Under the pieces are notes generated by a model. The model was not told where the DNA came from. It saw only the letters and a program-made list of their open reading frames with translations, and did no database searches. From a bacterium (GTDB lineage Bacteria > Planctomycetota > SZUA-567), in contig QKHZ01000030.1 of the NCBI GenBank assembly GCA_003249795.1, forward strand, positions 1 to 56,285: DNA of 56,285 bases. The letters are read 5' to 3'. The position numbers were made by a program, and so were the translations under genes. Each line of letters opens with the position of its first letter. Positions within the stretch are counted from its first letter, which is position 1. Below, one piece after another: positions 37,820 to 47,836 of this stretch.

Positions 37820-39787
37820 ATGGGAAATCTATCGGAAGTCGTCGCGGTTGATCCTGAAAAATGCGTGAATTGCCATGCCTGTATTTCTGCGTGTCCGGTC
37901 AAATTCTGCAATGTCGCTGAAGACGATTATATCAGTATCCGCCATGACTTGTGCATCGGCTGCGGACAATGCATCCATGCCTGCACACACGGCGCACGCA
38001 TTGCCGTCGATGACTTCCGCCCGTTTATCAACGATGCCAAAAACGGCGCAAAAATGGTGGCGATTGTCGCTCCGGCAGTTGCCTCAAACTTCAAAAACCG
38101 CTATCTGCATCTGAACGGCTGGATGAAATCGCTGGGCATCCAGGCATGCTTTGATGTTTCGTTTGGCGCAGAACTGACGGTAAAAAGCTATCTTGAACAT
38201 ATCAAACAAAACAACCCCAAATGCGTGATTGCACAACCCTGTCCGGCAATCGTCAACTATATCGAAATCTACCGGCCGGAACTGATCGAATACCTTGCCC
38301 CAGCCGACAGCCCCATGTTGCATACCATAAAAATGATTAAAGAGTTTTATCCGCAATACAGCGGCCACCGCGTTGTGGTTATCTCCCCGTGCGTAGCGAA
38401 AAAACGGGAGTTTGTTGCAACAGGATTTGGCGATTACAACGTCACGATGGCATCAATCAATGCGTATCTGGATGCGAACCGAATCAGCCTCTCCTCGTTT
38501 GAAGCGGTTGAATATGACAATCCGCCCGCTGAGCGTGCCGTACTGTTTTCGACCCCCGGCGGCCTGCTGCGAACCGCAGAGCGCTGGTCAGCGGATATTC
38601 GTGACGTCACCCGAAAGATCGAAGGCCCGGATGTCATTTATCCGTATCTGGACAATCTCAAGGCAATGATCGATTCAGGAGAAGCGCCGCTATTGATCGA
38701 CTGCCTCAACTGCGAAGCCGGTTGTAACGGCGGTACAGGTACATGCAGCTGCAGCGGGACGAATCAGGAACACAGTTCATTCGACAAATTGGAAAATCCG
38801 GTAGAAGAACGGCAAAAACAGGCGCGAAAGAAATATTCCGTCAAAGGATTCCTGGGCAAGCGCCGGACAAAAAAGAAACTCGAAAAACTAATCGACAAAT
38901 ACTGGAAAAACGGCTTGTACGACAGGCGCTATGAAAACCGTTCTGCAAATAATGACATCGCAATACCCAACGCCAGCGAAATCGGCGACGTTTATCTGCA
39001 GCTCAGCAAATCAAGTAATGCCGATATTTATAACTGTTCGGCTTGCGGATACAACTCGTGCGAAAACATGGCCATCGCTATCTTTAACGGATTGAACAAG
39101 CCGATCTATTGCCACCACCACGTCATGACATGCCTGCAGGCGATTGCCCAACGCTATTCGCAGACTTCGACCGAACAGTCCGCATCGATGGAAGAAGCAT
39201 CCGCGGCGATGACCGAGATCGAATCACAGACATCGGCAAACGCAAAGAACTCCGAAGAATCCGCAAAAGTTGCCGCACAATTAAGAGACGCCGCAACCCA
39301 AAGCGCAACCGATATGGAAACTCTCGACAATGTCATGAAAAGGATTCAGGAGTCAGGTGGACAGATTACCCGTGTGGTCAAGCTGATCGACGATATTGCG
39401 TTCCAGACCAATCTGCTGGCACTCAATGCCGCCGTTGAGGCTGCCCGCGCCGGACGCCACGGAAAAGGCTTTGCCGTCGTTGCCGAAGAAGTCCGCAACC
39501 TCGCAAACCGCAGCGCAAAGGCCGCACACGAAACTGCTGAGCTTGTCCAGCAGTCAACCAAGATTATTGATGAAGGCAACCAGACTGTGCAACACGTTTC
39601 CGCACAACTCTCAAAAATCCGCGCAAATGCTGAAGAATCTTCCCAGCTGACAGAAGCCATTTCCGATGCATCACAAAAACAGGCTATCGGCGCCGAACAG
39701 GTCAGTCAAAGCCTGCAATACATTGAACAAAGCCTGCAGAGCAGCGTTATTGATGCAGAACAGCTGATGTCACGGATTAATCCATAA
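37820..39787 (+). CDS. Soluble chemoreceptor fused to ferredoxin and [FeFe]-hydrogenase H-cluster domains
   Basis: A 655-residue cytoplasmic protein without membrane helices. Domains: two [4Fe-4S] ferredoxin motifs (C15-x2-C-x2-C-x3-C25 and C45-x2-C-x2-C-x3-C55); an [FeFe]-hydrogenase large-subunit domain (about 75-305) with all four H-cluster ligands, C141 (Q-P-C-P), C191 (S-P-C-V-A-K-K) and C298/C302 (C-E-A-G-C); a four-Cys Fe-S domain (C406, C409, C414, C431); and a methyl-accepting signalling hairpin (about 445-650, tip near [11 protein letters not shown]). The proton-transfer Cys of catalytic enzymes (T-S-C-C-P) is Pro140, fitting a sensor rather than a turnover enzyme. GGAG before 37820 decides the start over 37808. 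It leads the che operon, so it probably signals H2, CO or redox state to CheA. Confidence 0.85.
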   Translation: MGNLSEVVAVDPEKCVNCHACISACPVKFCNVAEDDYISIRHDLCIGCGQCIHACTHGARIAVDDFRPFINDAKNGAKMVAIVAPAVASNFKNRYLHLNGWMKSLGIQACFDVSFGAELTVKSYLEHIKQNNPKCVIAQPCPAIVNYIEIYRPELIEYLAPADSPMLHTIKMIKEFYPQYSGHRVVVISPCVAKKREFVATGFGDYNVTMASINAYLDANRISLSSFEAVEYDNPPAERAVLFSTPGGLLRTAERWSADIRDVTRKIEGPDVIYPYLDNLKAMIDSGEAPLLIDCLNCEAGCNGGTGTCSCSGTNQEHSSFDKLENPVEERQKQARKKYSVKGFLGKRRTKKKLEKLIDKYWKNGLYDRRYENRSANNDIAIPNASEIGDVYLQLSKSSNADIYNCSACGYNSCENMAIAIFNGLNKPIYCHHHVMTCLQAIAQRYSQTSTEQSASMEEASAAMTEIESQTSANAKNSEESAKVAAQLRDAATQSATDMETLDNVMKRIQESGGQITRVVKLIDDIAFQTNLLALNAAVEAARAGRHGKGFAVVAEEVRNLANRSAKAAHETAELVQQSTKIIDEGNQTVQHVSAQLSKIRANAEESSQLTEAISDASQKQAIGAEQVSQSLQYIEQSLQSSVIDAEQLMSRINP

Positions 39788-39895
39788 TTTTGATTGTTAA
39801 AATTTTATTAAAATGTCAACCACATTACAAATTATGAATTTTACTTTTATGCTCAATTGATTTATACATCACATGTATACACAAAGGCGACGCGT

Positions 39896-42193
39896 ATGGT
39901 TGACCGTGAATTATTAATGACATTTGTTTCTGAAACATATGATTTGCTTGACGACGTTGAGCCTCAATTGATCGAACTGTCGCAAATGGGCGATGTCGCA
40001 GGCGTAGACCTTGAAATGATCAACGCGATCTTCCGGCTGTTTCACTCGATGAAGGGAAGCGCCGGCTATCTCGGACTAAGTACAATCAGCGGCGTCACGC
40101 ATGTTGCAGAAACCCTGCTTGACCTCTTTCGCAAAGGCAAGGCAAACCTTCAGGTCAGCCACACTCTGGTCCTGTGCCAGACCATCGACTTCCTGCGTAT
40201 TCTGTGTGAGCAGATCGAAGCCACCGATTCGGACGCCGGCCACGAAGAAACAGCCGAATCGATCAAGATCCGCCTGAGCGGCATGATTGACGAAATCGCC
40301 AACCCCGGCAAAGCCTCCTCCTCTTCACAACCGCAAACAGTAGAAACAACCCGCGCAAAACTGGCAGCGAATCCCCGTGTCCATGCGGAACATGCAGAAG
40401 AAAAACCAGCCCCGCAAGATAACGCAACAGACATTACCGCAGACATGCGCAAGGCATTCAGCCAGGAAGCAACTGATCTTCTGGAAAACGCCGAACAGTC
40501 GCTACTGGCACTCGAACACGCACCAAACGAAAAAACGATCACCGAAAACCTGACCGAAGCATTCCGAGCCCTGCACAGCTTCAAGGGCAACTGCGGATTC
40601 ATGGGATTTGCCGATCCGGAAAAACTGGCACACCTGATGGAATGTGTGCTGGAACAGATGCGCAACGGACATGTTGCCGCAAATGTCAGCAATGTCGGCG
40701 TACTGTTGGAAATGTTTGATGTACTGCGTGAGGCGGCTCTAAAAGCAGCGGATGAGAAAATCAAAATCTGCATCCCCAACTGCAACGTGTTCGCCAGCCT
40801 TCTGTCTGATCTTCTGCCCCAAACACCTGAAGCGGTCGAACATAAACCGGTTCTATCGCAACAAAAAACCGCACAACCTGAGCAAGCCGCTCAATCTGTT
40901 CAACCGATGCAGGAACCGACGAATAAAACCGGTCTTGTCGAGGAGATCGAGCCTGTCCGTTCGCAAACATCAACCGGCACAAAATCGATTTTGCGCAACC
41001 GGCAGGATATCCGCGTCGATCTGGAAAAACTGGATTCGCTGATCAACCTTGTCAGCGAGCTGGTCATTGCAGAAGCGATGGTTACGCGCCACCCGCACGT
41101 CTTGGAATCGGAAATCGAAGGACTGGACAAAGCCGTGCATCAACTCCGGCGTGTTTCGCGCGACCTGCAGGATGTGGCTATGTCTGTGCGGATGATCCCG
41201 CTTTCGGGAACGTTCCGCAAGATGATCCGGCTCGTCCATGACCTCAGCTCCAAAAGTAACAAGCAGATTGAGTTGCATCTGCTCGGTGAAGATACGGAAG
41301 TCGACAAGACGGTGATCGAGCAGATTGCCGACCCGCTGGTCCATATTGTCCGCAACGCCGCCGACCACGGACTCGAGTCGCCTCAGGAACGCGAAGCCGC
41401 CGGCAAAAAAGAGCAGGCGTCCATTACCATTGAAGGCCGCCACGAAGGGGGTGAAGTCTGGATCCTGATTACAGACAACGGACGCGGTTTAAACCGTGAG
41501 AAGATTCTCGCAAAAGCAAAATCGTCCGGACTTGTCGGAAGTGACGCGGATGAATGGCCTGACAGTCGAGTTTTCCGCCTGATCTTTGAACCGGGATTTT
41601 CGACCGCCGACAAAATAACAGATATCTCCGGCCGCGGCGTGGGGATGGATGTGGTCAAAAAGAATATCGAAAAGCTCAAGGGAAAGATCGATATCCGCAG
41701 CATCCCCGGAAAAGGCAGTACATTTATTCTCCGTATTCCGCTGACGCTGGCGATTATCGAGGGGATGATGGTTCGTGTCGGCGATGCACGTTATACGATT
41801 CCGCTGCTATCGATCCGCGAATCGTTCCGCCCGCAGCAAAATTGGTTGACCCGTTCACCTGACGGGCAGGAAGTCGTCCGGATTCGCGATGAATTTTATC
41901 CGTTGCTCAGACTGAGTGACCGGTTCAAACAGGCCAGTTACCGTAATTCATTTGAAGATTGCATCCTGATTCTGGCTGAAAGTGACCACCAGTTGATCGC
42001 ACTTCTGGTTGATGAAATTCTGGGACAACAGGAAACCGTCATTAAAGGCCTGTCCCACCTGCTTGATGACGCGAAAGGCGTTTCCGGCTGTACTATCCTC
42101 GGCGACGGGGAAGTAAGCCTGATTCTGGATATGGTCGGCCTTGTCGACACGTTACATGAAACCAGTGAACCGGAAGCGGTTTCACAAATATAA
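39896..42193 (+). CDS. cheA: Chemotaxis histidine kinase CheA with two Hpt domains
   Basis: CheA autophosphorylates in response to receptors and passes phosphate to response regulators. The 765 residues have Hpt1 (H50 in F-H-S-M-K-G-S) and a second Hpt (H227 in L-H-S-F-K-G-N). A linker rich in Gln/Pro follows where P2 would be, then the dimerisation helices (about 380-450) and the catalytic domain with N-box V-R-N-A-A-D-H-G, D-N-G-R-G, G-F-S-T and G-R-G-V-G-M-D-V-V. The CheW-like regulatory domain runs from about 620 to the end. The start at ATG 39896 is favoured over an upstream TTG. Two phosphorylatable histidines and no obvious CheY-binding P2 domain are unusual. The next gene is a membrane receptor. 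Confidence 0.95.
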   Translation: MVDRELLMTFVSETYDLLDDVEPQLIELSQMGDVAGVDLEMINAIFRLFHSMKGSAGYLGLSTISGVTHVAETLLDLFRKGKANLQVSHTLVLCQTIDFLRILCEQIEATDSDAGHEETAESIKIRLSGMIDEIANPGKASSSSQPQTVETTRAKLAANPRVHAEHAEEKPAPQDNATDITADMRKAFSQEATDLLENAEQSLLALEHAPNEKTITENLTEAFRALHSFKGNCGFMGFADPEKLAHLMECVLEQMRNGHVAANVSNVGVLLEMFDVLREAALKAADEKIKICIPNCNVFASLLSDLLPQTPEAVEHKPVLSQQKTAQPEQAAQSVQPMQEPTNKTGLVEEIEPVRSQTSTGTKSILRNRQDIRVDLEKLDSLINLVSELVIAEAMVTRHPHVLESEIEGLDKAVHQLRRVSRDLQDVAMSVRMIPLSGTFRKMIRLVHDLSSKSNKQIELHLLGEDTEVDKTVIEQIADPLVHIVRNAADHGLESPQEREAAGKKEQASITIEGRHEGGEVWILITDNGRGLNREKILAKAKSSGLVGSDADEWPDSRVFRLIFEPGFSTADKITDISGRGVGMDVVKKNIEKLKGKIDIRSIPGKGSTFILRIPLTLAIIEGMMVRVGDARYTIPLLSIRESFRPQQNWLTRSPDGQEVVRIRDEFYPLLRLSDRFKQASYRNSFEDCILILAESDHQLIALLVDEILGQQETVIKGLSHLLDDAKGVSGCTILGDGEVSLILDMVGLVDTLHETSEPEAVSQI

Positions 42194-42250
42194 TTTATCG
42201 TCAACGAAGATATTTATCAATTCAGCGATCATGTATTGAAAGGGCAACAT

Positions 42251-44476
42251 ATGAACATTCGGAAAAAACTTATTCTTGGCATCTTTTTCATGACCATGAT
42301 TACATGCGGTGGGATGGGGCTGTTTTCATACAAGGCCATGACCGGCGCATTGACAGAAAGTATCTCTGAATCATTACCGGATCTGGCGGTTGAAGCCGGT
42401 AAATATATCCGTAGCCAGCTTGATAACCACACCCTTGCCATAGAAGGCATCGCCAACCGTCATGTCATCCGCAGAATGGATTGGGCTGAACAGGAACCTG
42501 CGCTGATCAATGAAACCAAACGGCTTGGTTACCTCGGCATGGGTATTGTCGATTTGGAAGGGCAGGCGCATTATCCCGGAGGGAAAACCGCAGATCTGCA
42601 TGATCGGGATTATGTTCAGAATGCATTGGCCGGCAAAACGGTTGTCTCGGATGTGATCGTCAGCAAAGTCACGCACGAGCCTGTCATGATGGTTGCAACT
42701 CCCATTTATGATGACTCCGATAATAAAAAAATCGTCAGCGCCCTGATTGCCCGACTGGATGCGATGATGCTGTCAAACATGACAAAACAAATCAAATACG
42801 GTGAAAACGGCTATTCCTATATTATCAATGATAAAGGCGCGTTGGTCGCACACAATAAAGCCGAATATGTTACCAGTGCCCGCAACTTTCTCGAAGAAGG
42901 CAAAACCAATCCGGAATTTAAACTACTATCGGCAATGATGCAGAAAATGGCCAATGGCGAAACCGGCTTTGATGAATACAAATTTTCCGGCTGCCAGCGC
43001 ATGTTCGGATACGCCCCGCTTCCCGGATCAAACTGGTCGATTGCCGTCGGCGCGGTTAAGGATGAAGTATTGGCCGATGCCTATTCAATTGGCCTTCCGA
43101 TGCTCTATCTCTTTATCGGTTTTGTCGTCGTCGGCATTCTGTTTGCCGCTTTCTTTGCCAATAGCATTTCAAACCCGATTCTTCTGGGCGTCCGCCATTT
43201 GTCCGAAGTTGCAACGAATGGTGATTTGTCAATTCATATCGATGAGAAATATATTCAACGAAAAGATGAAATCGGGCAGCTAGCACTCGCCGTCAAAAAG
43301 TTGGTCGATTCACAAAACGAACAAGCCGCTTTGGTCACCCGGATGTCAGAAGGAAACTGGAACGTTACCGTACCGGTCAGGTCAGACAAAGACCACTTCG
43401 GAAAATCCCTCGCCGGTATGGTGAAAAACATGAACCAGACCCTGCAGATGGTCAATGACGCGACGGTACAGGTCAGTACCGGCGCTTCGCAGATCGCCTC
43501 GGCAAGCCAGTCGCTGTCAATCGGTACGACAAAGTCTGCCGCAAGCCTTGAAGAAATCAGTGCATCGATCACCCAGATCGAATCACAAACCAAACAGAAT
43601 GCGGAGAATGCCCAGCAGGCCAATCAGCTCTCTTCCCAGTCGTGCGAAGCGGCTGAAACCGGCAGCAAACAAATGGCTGAAATGGTTTCGGCAATGGACG
43701 ATATCAACCAATCCAGTAACCAGATTGCCCGGATTATCAAGGTCATTGATGATATCGCATTCCAGACGAATCTTCTGGCGCTGAACGCCGCTGTTGAAGC
43801 CGCGCGCGCCGGCCGTCACGGAAAAGGGTTTGCCGTCGTTGCTGAAGAAGTCCGTAATCTCGCAGCACGCAGTGCAAAGGCCGCCAAAGAAACCGCTGAC
43901 CTGATCGAAGCCTCACATACAAAAGTAACCCGTGGTGCGAATATCGCTGAAGATACTTCAGAAGCATTGGCAAAGATTGTCGAAGGCGTAACCGCTGCCG
44001 CCGACTTGATCGGGGAAATTGCCGCAGCCAGCAGCGAACAGGCCCAAGGCATTTCGCAAATCAGCGTCGGACTCGAGCAAATCGATTCGGTCACTCAACA
44101 GAACTCGGCAAACGCAGAAGAAACGGCCGCTGCCGCCGAAGAATTATCCGGACAGGCCCGCTCACTGCAGGAAGTACTCTCGCACTTTCATCTGAACTCG
44201 GCAAACCCGCTTTCCGGAAGAAGCAGCGGTGCCACATATGCTGCATATGCATTGACAAATCCGAGCAGATCCAACCCGCAGCATCTGGCCAATAGCGACG
44301 CGCAGACAAAAACATTACCTTACTCCGCGCAAATTAAAATGGAATCAGAAAAGGCACCAATCGCACCGAAAGGAGCTGGCTCGAGCGTGCAACTTCCGGC
44401 ACAAGCCAAAATGACCGGTGTGATTGACCCGAATGATGAAATCAATCTGGATGACGACGAATTCGGTAAATACTGA
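42251..44476 (+). CDS. Membrane methyl-accepting chemotaxis protein with Cache-type sensor
   Basis: This transmembrane receptor of 741 residues has TM1 (about 8-28), a periplasmic dCache-like sensor (about 35-275, with [11 protein letters not shown] and [13 protein letters not shown] typical of amino-acid or carboxylate-binding Cache domains), TM2 (about 280-305), HAMP and a long signalling coiled coil. Its tip ([19 protein letters not shown]) is the same as in the hydrogenase-type receptor. A flexible tail ends D-D-D-E-F-G-K-Y and is not the NWETF-type CheR tether. AAAGGG precedes the ATG. The matching tips suggest both receptors share one CheA/CheW array. Confidence 0.93.
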   Translation: MNIRKKLILGIFFMTMITCGGMGLFSYKAMTGALTESISESLPDLAVEAGKYIRSQLDNHTLAIEGIANRHVIRRMDWAEQEPALINETKRLGYLGMGIVDLEGQAHYPGGKTADLHDRDYVQNALAGKTVVSDVIVSKVTHEPVMMVATPIYDDSDNKKIVSALIARLDAMMLSNMTKQIKYGENGYSYIINDKGALVAHNKAEYVTSARNFLEEGKTNPEFKLLSAMMQKMANGETGFDEYKFSGCQRMFGYAPLPGSNWSIAVGAVKDEVLADAYSIGLPMLYLFIGFVVVGILFAAFFANSISNPILLGVRHLSEVATNGDLSIHIDEKYIQRKDEIGQLALAVKKLVDSQNEQAALVTRMSEGNWNVTVPVRSDKDHFGKSLAGMVKNMNQTLQMVNDATVQVSTGASQIASASQSLSIGTTKSAASLEEISASITQIESQTKQNAENAQQANQLSSQSCEAAETGSKQMAEMVSAMDDINQSSNQIARIIKVIDDIAFQTNLLALNAAVEAARAGRHGKGFAVVAEEVRNLAARSAKAAKETADLIEASHTKVTRGANIAEDTSEALAKIVEGVTAAADLIGEIAAASSEQAQGISQISVGLEQIDSVTQQNSANAEETAAAAEELSGQARSLQEVLSHFHLNSANPLSGRSSGATYAAYALTNPSRSNPQHLANSDAQTKTLPYSAQIKMESEKAPIAPKGAGSSVQLPAQAKMTGVIDPNDEINLDDDEFGKY

Positions 44477-44542
44477 TTTCATCTGAACTCTTCGGTTGCC
44501 TGCAGTTACGCAACCGGAAAAACAAACGACAGGAGCGAGTTA

Positions 44543-45049
44543 ATGAACCAGACAGACCTTTTAGATGACGATGCGTACGACGAAGATGAAGACACCCTTT
44601 CAAACCGCTACCTGACCTTCCGGCTGGCGGAGGAATATTACGGGATTGAAATCCGGTACGTCACTGAAATTGTCGGCGTGCATAAAATTACCATTGTCCC
44701 GGATATGCCCGAGTTTGTAAAAGGCGTTATCAATCTGCGCGGGCAGGTGATCCCGGTGATCGACGTGCGCTTGCGCTTTCAGATGCCGGAACGCGAATAT
44801 GATGAACGGACCTGTGTCATCGTCGTCAATATGGACGAGTTGTTTGTCGGATTGATTGTCGACACCGTCTGCGAAGTCCGTGAGATTCCGGAAGAAAACG
44901 TATCGGCACCACCGCGGTTGTCACACTCGGAAAAATCCCGTTACGTCATGGGAATGGGACGTGTGGGCGATGAAGTCAGAGTTCTTCTGGATGTCGGTAA
45001 ACTTCTACAGAAAGAGGAATTGGAATCTGTTAAGGAGTTAGAGGCTTAG
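44543..45049 (+). CDS. cheW: Chemotaxis adaptor CheW
   Basis: CheW couples receptors to CheA. The 168 residues form an SH3-like double barrel, with G-I-E-I-R-Y-V-T-E-I-V, G-V-I-N-L-R-G-Q-V-I-P-V-I-D and a C-terminal helix. An acidic N-terminal extension of about 20 residues (D-D-D-A-Y-D-E-D-E-D) precedes the domain. AGGAG lies 6-10 nt before the start. It is the only stand-alone CheW in the operon and follows the membrane receptor by 66 bp. Confidence 0.95.
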   Translation: MNQTDLLDDDAYDEDEDTLSNRYLTFRLAEEYYGIEIRYVTEIVGVHKITIVPDMPEFVKGVINLRGQVIPVIDVRLRFQMPEREYDERTCVIVVNMDELFVGLIVDTVCEVREIPEENVSAPPRLSHSEKSRYVMGMGRVGDEVRVLLDVGKLLQKEELESVKELEA

Positions 45050-45134
45050 AATCACAACTTGTCTGTACCCTCATATGATGTAAATACGGTTTCGCTTAGA
45101 AATCCTTCAGGCATTAGAACAAGTGCTCAGCAAT

Positions 45135-45665
45135 ATGAATCAGAACCGCCTAAAAGTCAGGGACTATTTTCTGCAGCCGGGTTATGTATGTGTACCTGCT
45201 GCGCCAACCCGATTATCGGCTGTAGTCGCTTCCGGGATTTCTGTTGTCCTGTACGATCCGAAACACAAACGCGGCGGTATGAACCATTTTCTTCGTCCCG
45301 TCCGCAGCGGTGGACAGTCGACTGTACTTTTCGCCGCACCGGCGATTGTCGCGTTGAAACAATTAATGCATTCCTGTGGCTCCACGTTTGATCAAATGGA
45401 AGCGTATCTTTATGGCGGCGCGGAAAATCCTGAAGCGCCTGGGTTTGAACCAGGCCTTGCCGAAAAAAATATCGACACGGGAATTGAACTTCTGACGAAA
45501 CTCGGTATCCCAATAGCGGGTAAGGATGTCGGCGGCACCCGTGCCCGAAAAGTTGTTTTTCACACGGAAACGGGTGAGACGGTTATCGCACGGGTTGACC
45601 GCGTGCGATCCGGTGACTGGTATCCTGACTGGACAGATTATTCTGCTCAACAGGAAACGCGCTGA
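45135..45665 (+). CDS. cheD: CheD family protein lacking the catalytic cysteine
   Basis: CheD proteins deamidate receptor glutamines and, in some bacteria, bind CheC or phospho-CheY. The fold is recognisable over 176 residues: L-Y-D-P-K-H-K-R-G-G-M-N-H-F at about 39-52 with the catalytic His51 and a C-terminal G-G-T-R-A-R-K-V-x-F-H-T-x-x-G. In the usual G-S-C-V/I motif the sequence reads A-S-G-I (residues 32-35), so the nucleophile Cys is Gly34 (codon GGG), and the nearby catalytic Thr also appears replaced. Deamidase activity is therefore unlikely; a binding role is the best guess. Its SD is weak. Its stop overlaps the cheR start (TGATG). Confidence 0.85.
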   Translation: MNQNRLKVRDYFLQPGYVCVPAAPTRLSAVVASGISVVLYDPKHKRGGMNHFLRPVRSGGQSTVLFAAPAIVALKQLMHSCGSTFDQMEAYLYGGAENPEAPGFEPGLAEKNIDTGIELLTKLGIPIAGKDVGGTRARKVVFHTETGETVIARVDRVRSGDWYPDWTDYSAQQETR

Positions 45666-46549
45666 TGAAACATATCGAAGACATCCCCCATCCTGAGTTC
45701 CACCAGCCTTCCTCGCCAGAGTTACCTGAATTATCTGATGAGAATTTTTACTTTATCAGCAAGCTGGTCCGCGACAAGTTCGGCATTGTCTTAACCGAAG
45801 CCAAACGAACGCTTGTGATGGGACGTTTGCACAACGTGCTGCACGAAATGAACATGACAGGCTTTGACGAATACCGCACTTATCTGCAGGAACATTGCGA
45901 TACCCAGACGCTGGCCGACCTTGCCAACCACATCACCACCAACCATACGTTCTTTTTTCGCGAACCGGAACACTTTTCTTTTTTAAGCAAGGTTGTCCTT
46001 CCCAAAATAGCCGAATACCATCAACAGATGAAGAATCACGATATCCGGATCTGGTGCGCGGCATCTTCCAGCGGAGAAGAACCGTATAGCATCATGATGA
46101 CGATGATGGACTATTTCGGTCCGAGATACAATGAATGGGACGCCGGACTTCTGGCAACGGATATCTCGACCAAGGCGTTGGCGCTTGCAGAAAAAGGCGA
46201 ATATCACGAATCCACGCTGCAGCATATGAATACGACGCATTTGCACGGTTACTTCGACTGGTTTGAAGAAGAGAAGTTCTGGCGCGTTAAATCCATGCTC
46301 CGACGCGAAGTGACGTTCCGGCGCTTTAACCTTTTAAATAATTACTTCCCGTTTAAAAAACCGTTTGATATTATTTTTTGCCGAAATGTGATGATCTATT
46401 TTGATAATGAAATGCGCAAAAGACTGATTAACAAATTCGCCGCCGCTTTGCATCCAGGCGGATATCTTTTTGTCGGCCATTGTGAAAGTTTCGGACGTTC
46501 ACATCCGGCATTTGAATATGTCATGCCTGCGGTATACCGGAGATTATAA
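45665..46549 (+). CDS. cheR: Chemoreceptor glutamate methyltransferase CheR
   Basis: CheR methylates receptor glutamates with S-adenosylmethionine. The 294 residues have an N-terminal helical domain (about 20-85, R-L-H-N-V-L-H-E-M) and a Rossmann methyltransferase domain with T-T-N-H-T-F-F-F-R-E, W-C-A-A-S-S-S-G-E-E-P-Y-S and the motif D-I-I-F-C-R-N-V-M-I-Y-F. A basic first 25 residues precede the domain. It is translationally coupled to cheD (1-nt overlap) and separated from cheB by 2 nt, so adaptation enzymes are made together. The two receptors of the operon are its likely substrates. Confidence 0.96.
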   Translation: MKHIEDIPHPEFHQPSSPELPELSDENFYFISKLVRDKFGIVLTEAKRTLVMGRLHNVLHEMNMTGFDEYRTYLQEHCDTQTLADLANHITTNHTFFFREPEHFSFLSKVVLPKIAEYHQQMKNHDIRIWCAASSSGEEPYSIMMTMMDYFGPRYNEWDAGLLATDISTKALALAEKGEYHESTLQHMNTTHLHGYFDWFEEEKFWRVKSMLRREVTFRRFNLLNNYFPFKKPFDIIFCRNVMIYFDNEMRKRLINKFAAALHPGGYLFVGHCESFGRSHPAFEYVMPAVYRRL

Positions 46550-46551
46550 CC

Positions 46552-47694
46552 ATGTCCCTACCCATACGCGTACTGATTGTCGACGATTCGGCGCTGGTAC
46601 GGAAAATTCTCAGCGACGGGCTGGGAGCAGATCCGGCAATTGAAATCGCCGGAACCGCATCAGACCCGTTTCAGGCGCGGGATAAGATTGTCCAGCTCCG
46701 TCCGGATGTCCTGACGCTGGATGTCGAGATGCCGAAAATGACCGGTGTCGAGTTCCTCCGCAAACTGATGCCGCAATATCCGATTCCCGTGGTGATGGTC
46801 AGCAGCCTGACGAAAGAGAAGGCGCAAATTACGTTGGACGCACTCGCGGCGGGGGCCGTTGATTTTGTCGCCAAACCTCATGCGAATATTGCCCGCGGTC
46901 TGGATGAAATGATGAATGAACTGCGCGCCAAGGTGAAAGCGGCAGCAAAAGCAAAACTTCCCAAGGCAAGACGACCGCATCCTGCGTCTGCAAAACCTGA
47001 AGATAAACATCCGGCTGCTTCACCAATTGAAAAAACACATCCGGCGCCTCAACTGCATTCTTCAGAACAGATCACTTCGTTTCCTGCATTGGTTTTATCC
47101 GCCAATACCGATAGGCGGCTGATTGCAATCGGCGCTTCAACTGGCGGTACGGAAGCCATCACCCGTGTTTTAACCCGATTGCCGCAAAACTGCCCCGGCA
47201 TTGTCATCGTCCAGCATATGCCGGAAGGATTTACCAAAATTTTTGCCGAACGTCTCGACTCGATCTGTCCAATCTATGTCAAGGAGGCCGAAGACGGTGA
47301 TCCGGTGTTGCCCGGAACAGCGCTGATTGCCCCCGGCGGCAGCCACATGCGGATCGAACCGACTGCAACCGGATATAAGGTGATGGTTTTTCATGGCCCG
47401 ATGGTCAATGGCCATCGTCCTTCTGTTGAAGTTCTGTTTGATTCTGTCGCCAAAGTTTCGCCGAAACTTGCTGTCGGTGTGATTTTAACCGGCATGGGGT
47501 CTGACGGTTCCGATGCCATGCTGCAGATGCGGCTGAACGGCGCACGATGTATTGCGCAGGATGAAGAGACCAGCGTCATCTTCGGTATGCCTGGTGAAGC
47601 GGATAAAAAAGGTGCTGTTGAAAAACTGGTTCCGCTTGATGAAATCGCGCCAGAAATTATCAAGCTTCTATCTGAACCGGTCAAACACATCTGA
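46552..47694 (+). CDS. cheB: Chemoreceptor methylesterase/deamidase CheB
   Basis: CheB demethylates (and deamidates) receptors when phosphorylated by CheA. The 380 residues comprise a receiver domain (acidic pocket V-D-D-S, phospho-Asp in L-T-L-D-V-E-M-P, Lys in V-A-K-P), a linker rich in Pro/Ala/Lys (about 130-175) and the esterase domain. That domain has the Ser in I-G-A-S-T-G-G, the His in I-V-Q-H-M-P and the Asp in G-M-G-S-D-G, so the catalytic triad is complete. Because CheD looks inactive, CheB may be the only deamidase in this system (inference). It is the last gene of the operon, before a terminator. Confidence 0.96.
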   Translation: MSLPIRVLIVDDSALVRKILSDGLGADPAIEIAGTASDPFQARDKIVQLRPDVLTLDVEMPKMTGVEFLRKLMPQYPIPVVMVSSLTKEKAQITLDALAAGAVDFVAKPHANIARGLDEMMNELRAKVKAAAKAKLPKARRPHPASAKPEDKHPAASPIEKTHPAPQLHSSEQITSFPALVLSANTDRRLIAIGASTGGTEAITRVLTRLPQNCPGIVIVQHMPEGFTKIFAERLDSICPIYVKEAEDGDPVLPGTALIAPGGSHMRIEPTATGYKVMVFHGPMVNGHRPSVEVLFDSVAKVSPKLAVGVILTGMGSDGSDAMLQMRLNGARCIAQDEETSVIFGMPGEADKKGAVEKLVPLDEIAPEIIKLLSEPVKHI

Positions 47695-47751
47695 TTCTTT
47701 TCCGCAAGTAGCCTACAGATTATCAATCTCATTATTAGAATTCTCTTTACG

Positions 47752-47786
47752 GAAAAAGCCTCCCGTTATTGCGGAAGGCTTTTTTC
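47752..47786. terminator. Bidirectional terminator between cheB and grpE
   Basis: AAAAGCCTCCCG and CGGAAGGCTTTT form a stem with one mismatch and a 6-nt loop, flanked by an A-run and a T-run. It lies midway between convergent genes. Confidence 0.85.
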
Positions 47787-47836
47787 ATTCTGGGTATTCT
47801 TATAATTCGATTCAGTTGACTTATGCCAATATTTTC

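Noticed and set aside
37820-39787. Interpretation as a catalytic (fermentative) [FeFe]-hydrogenase
   Set aside because: The cysteine that relays protons in catalytic enzymes is replaced by proline, and the protein is fused to a chemoreceptor domain inside a che operon.
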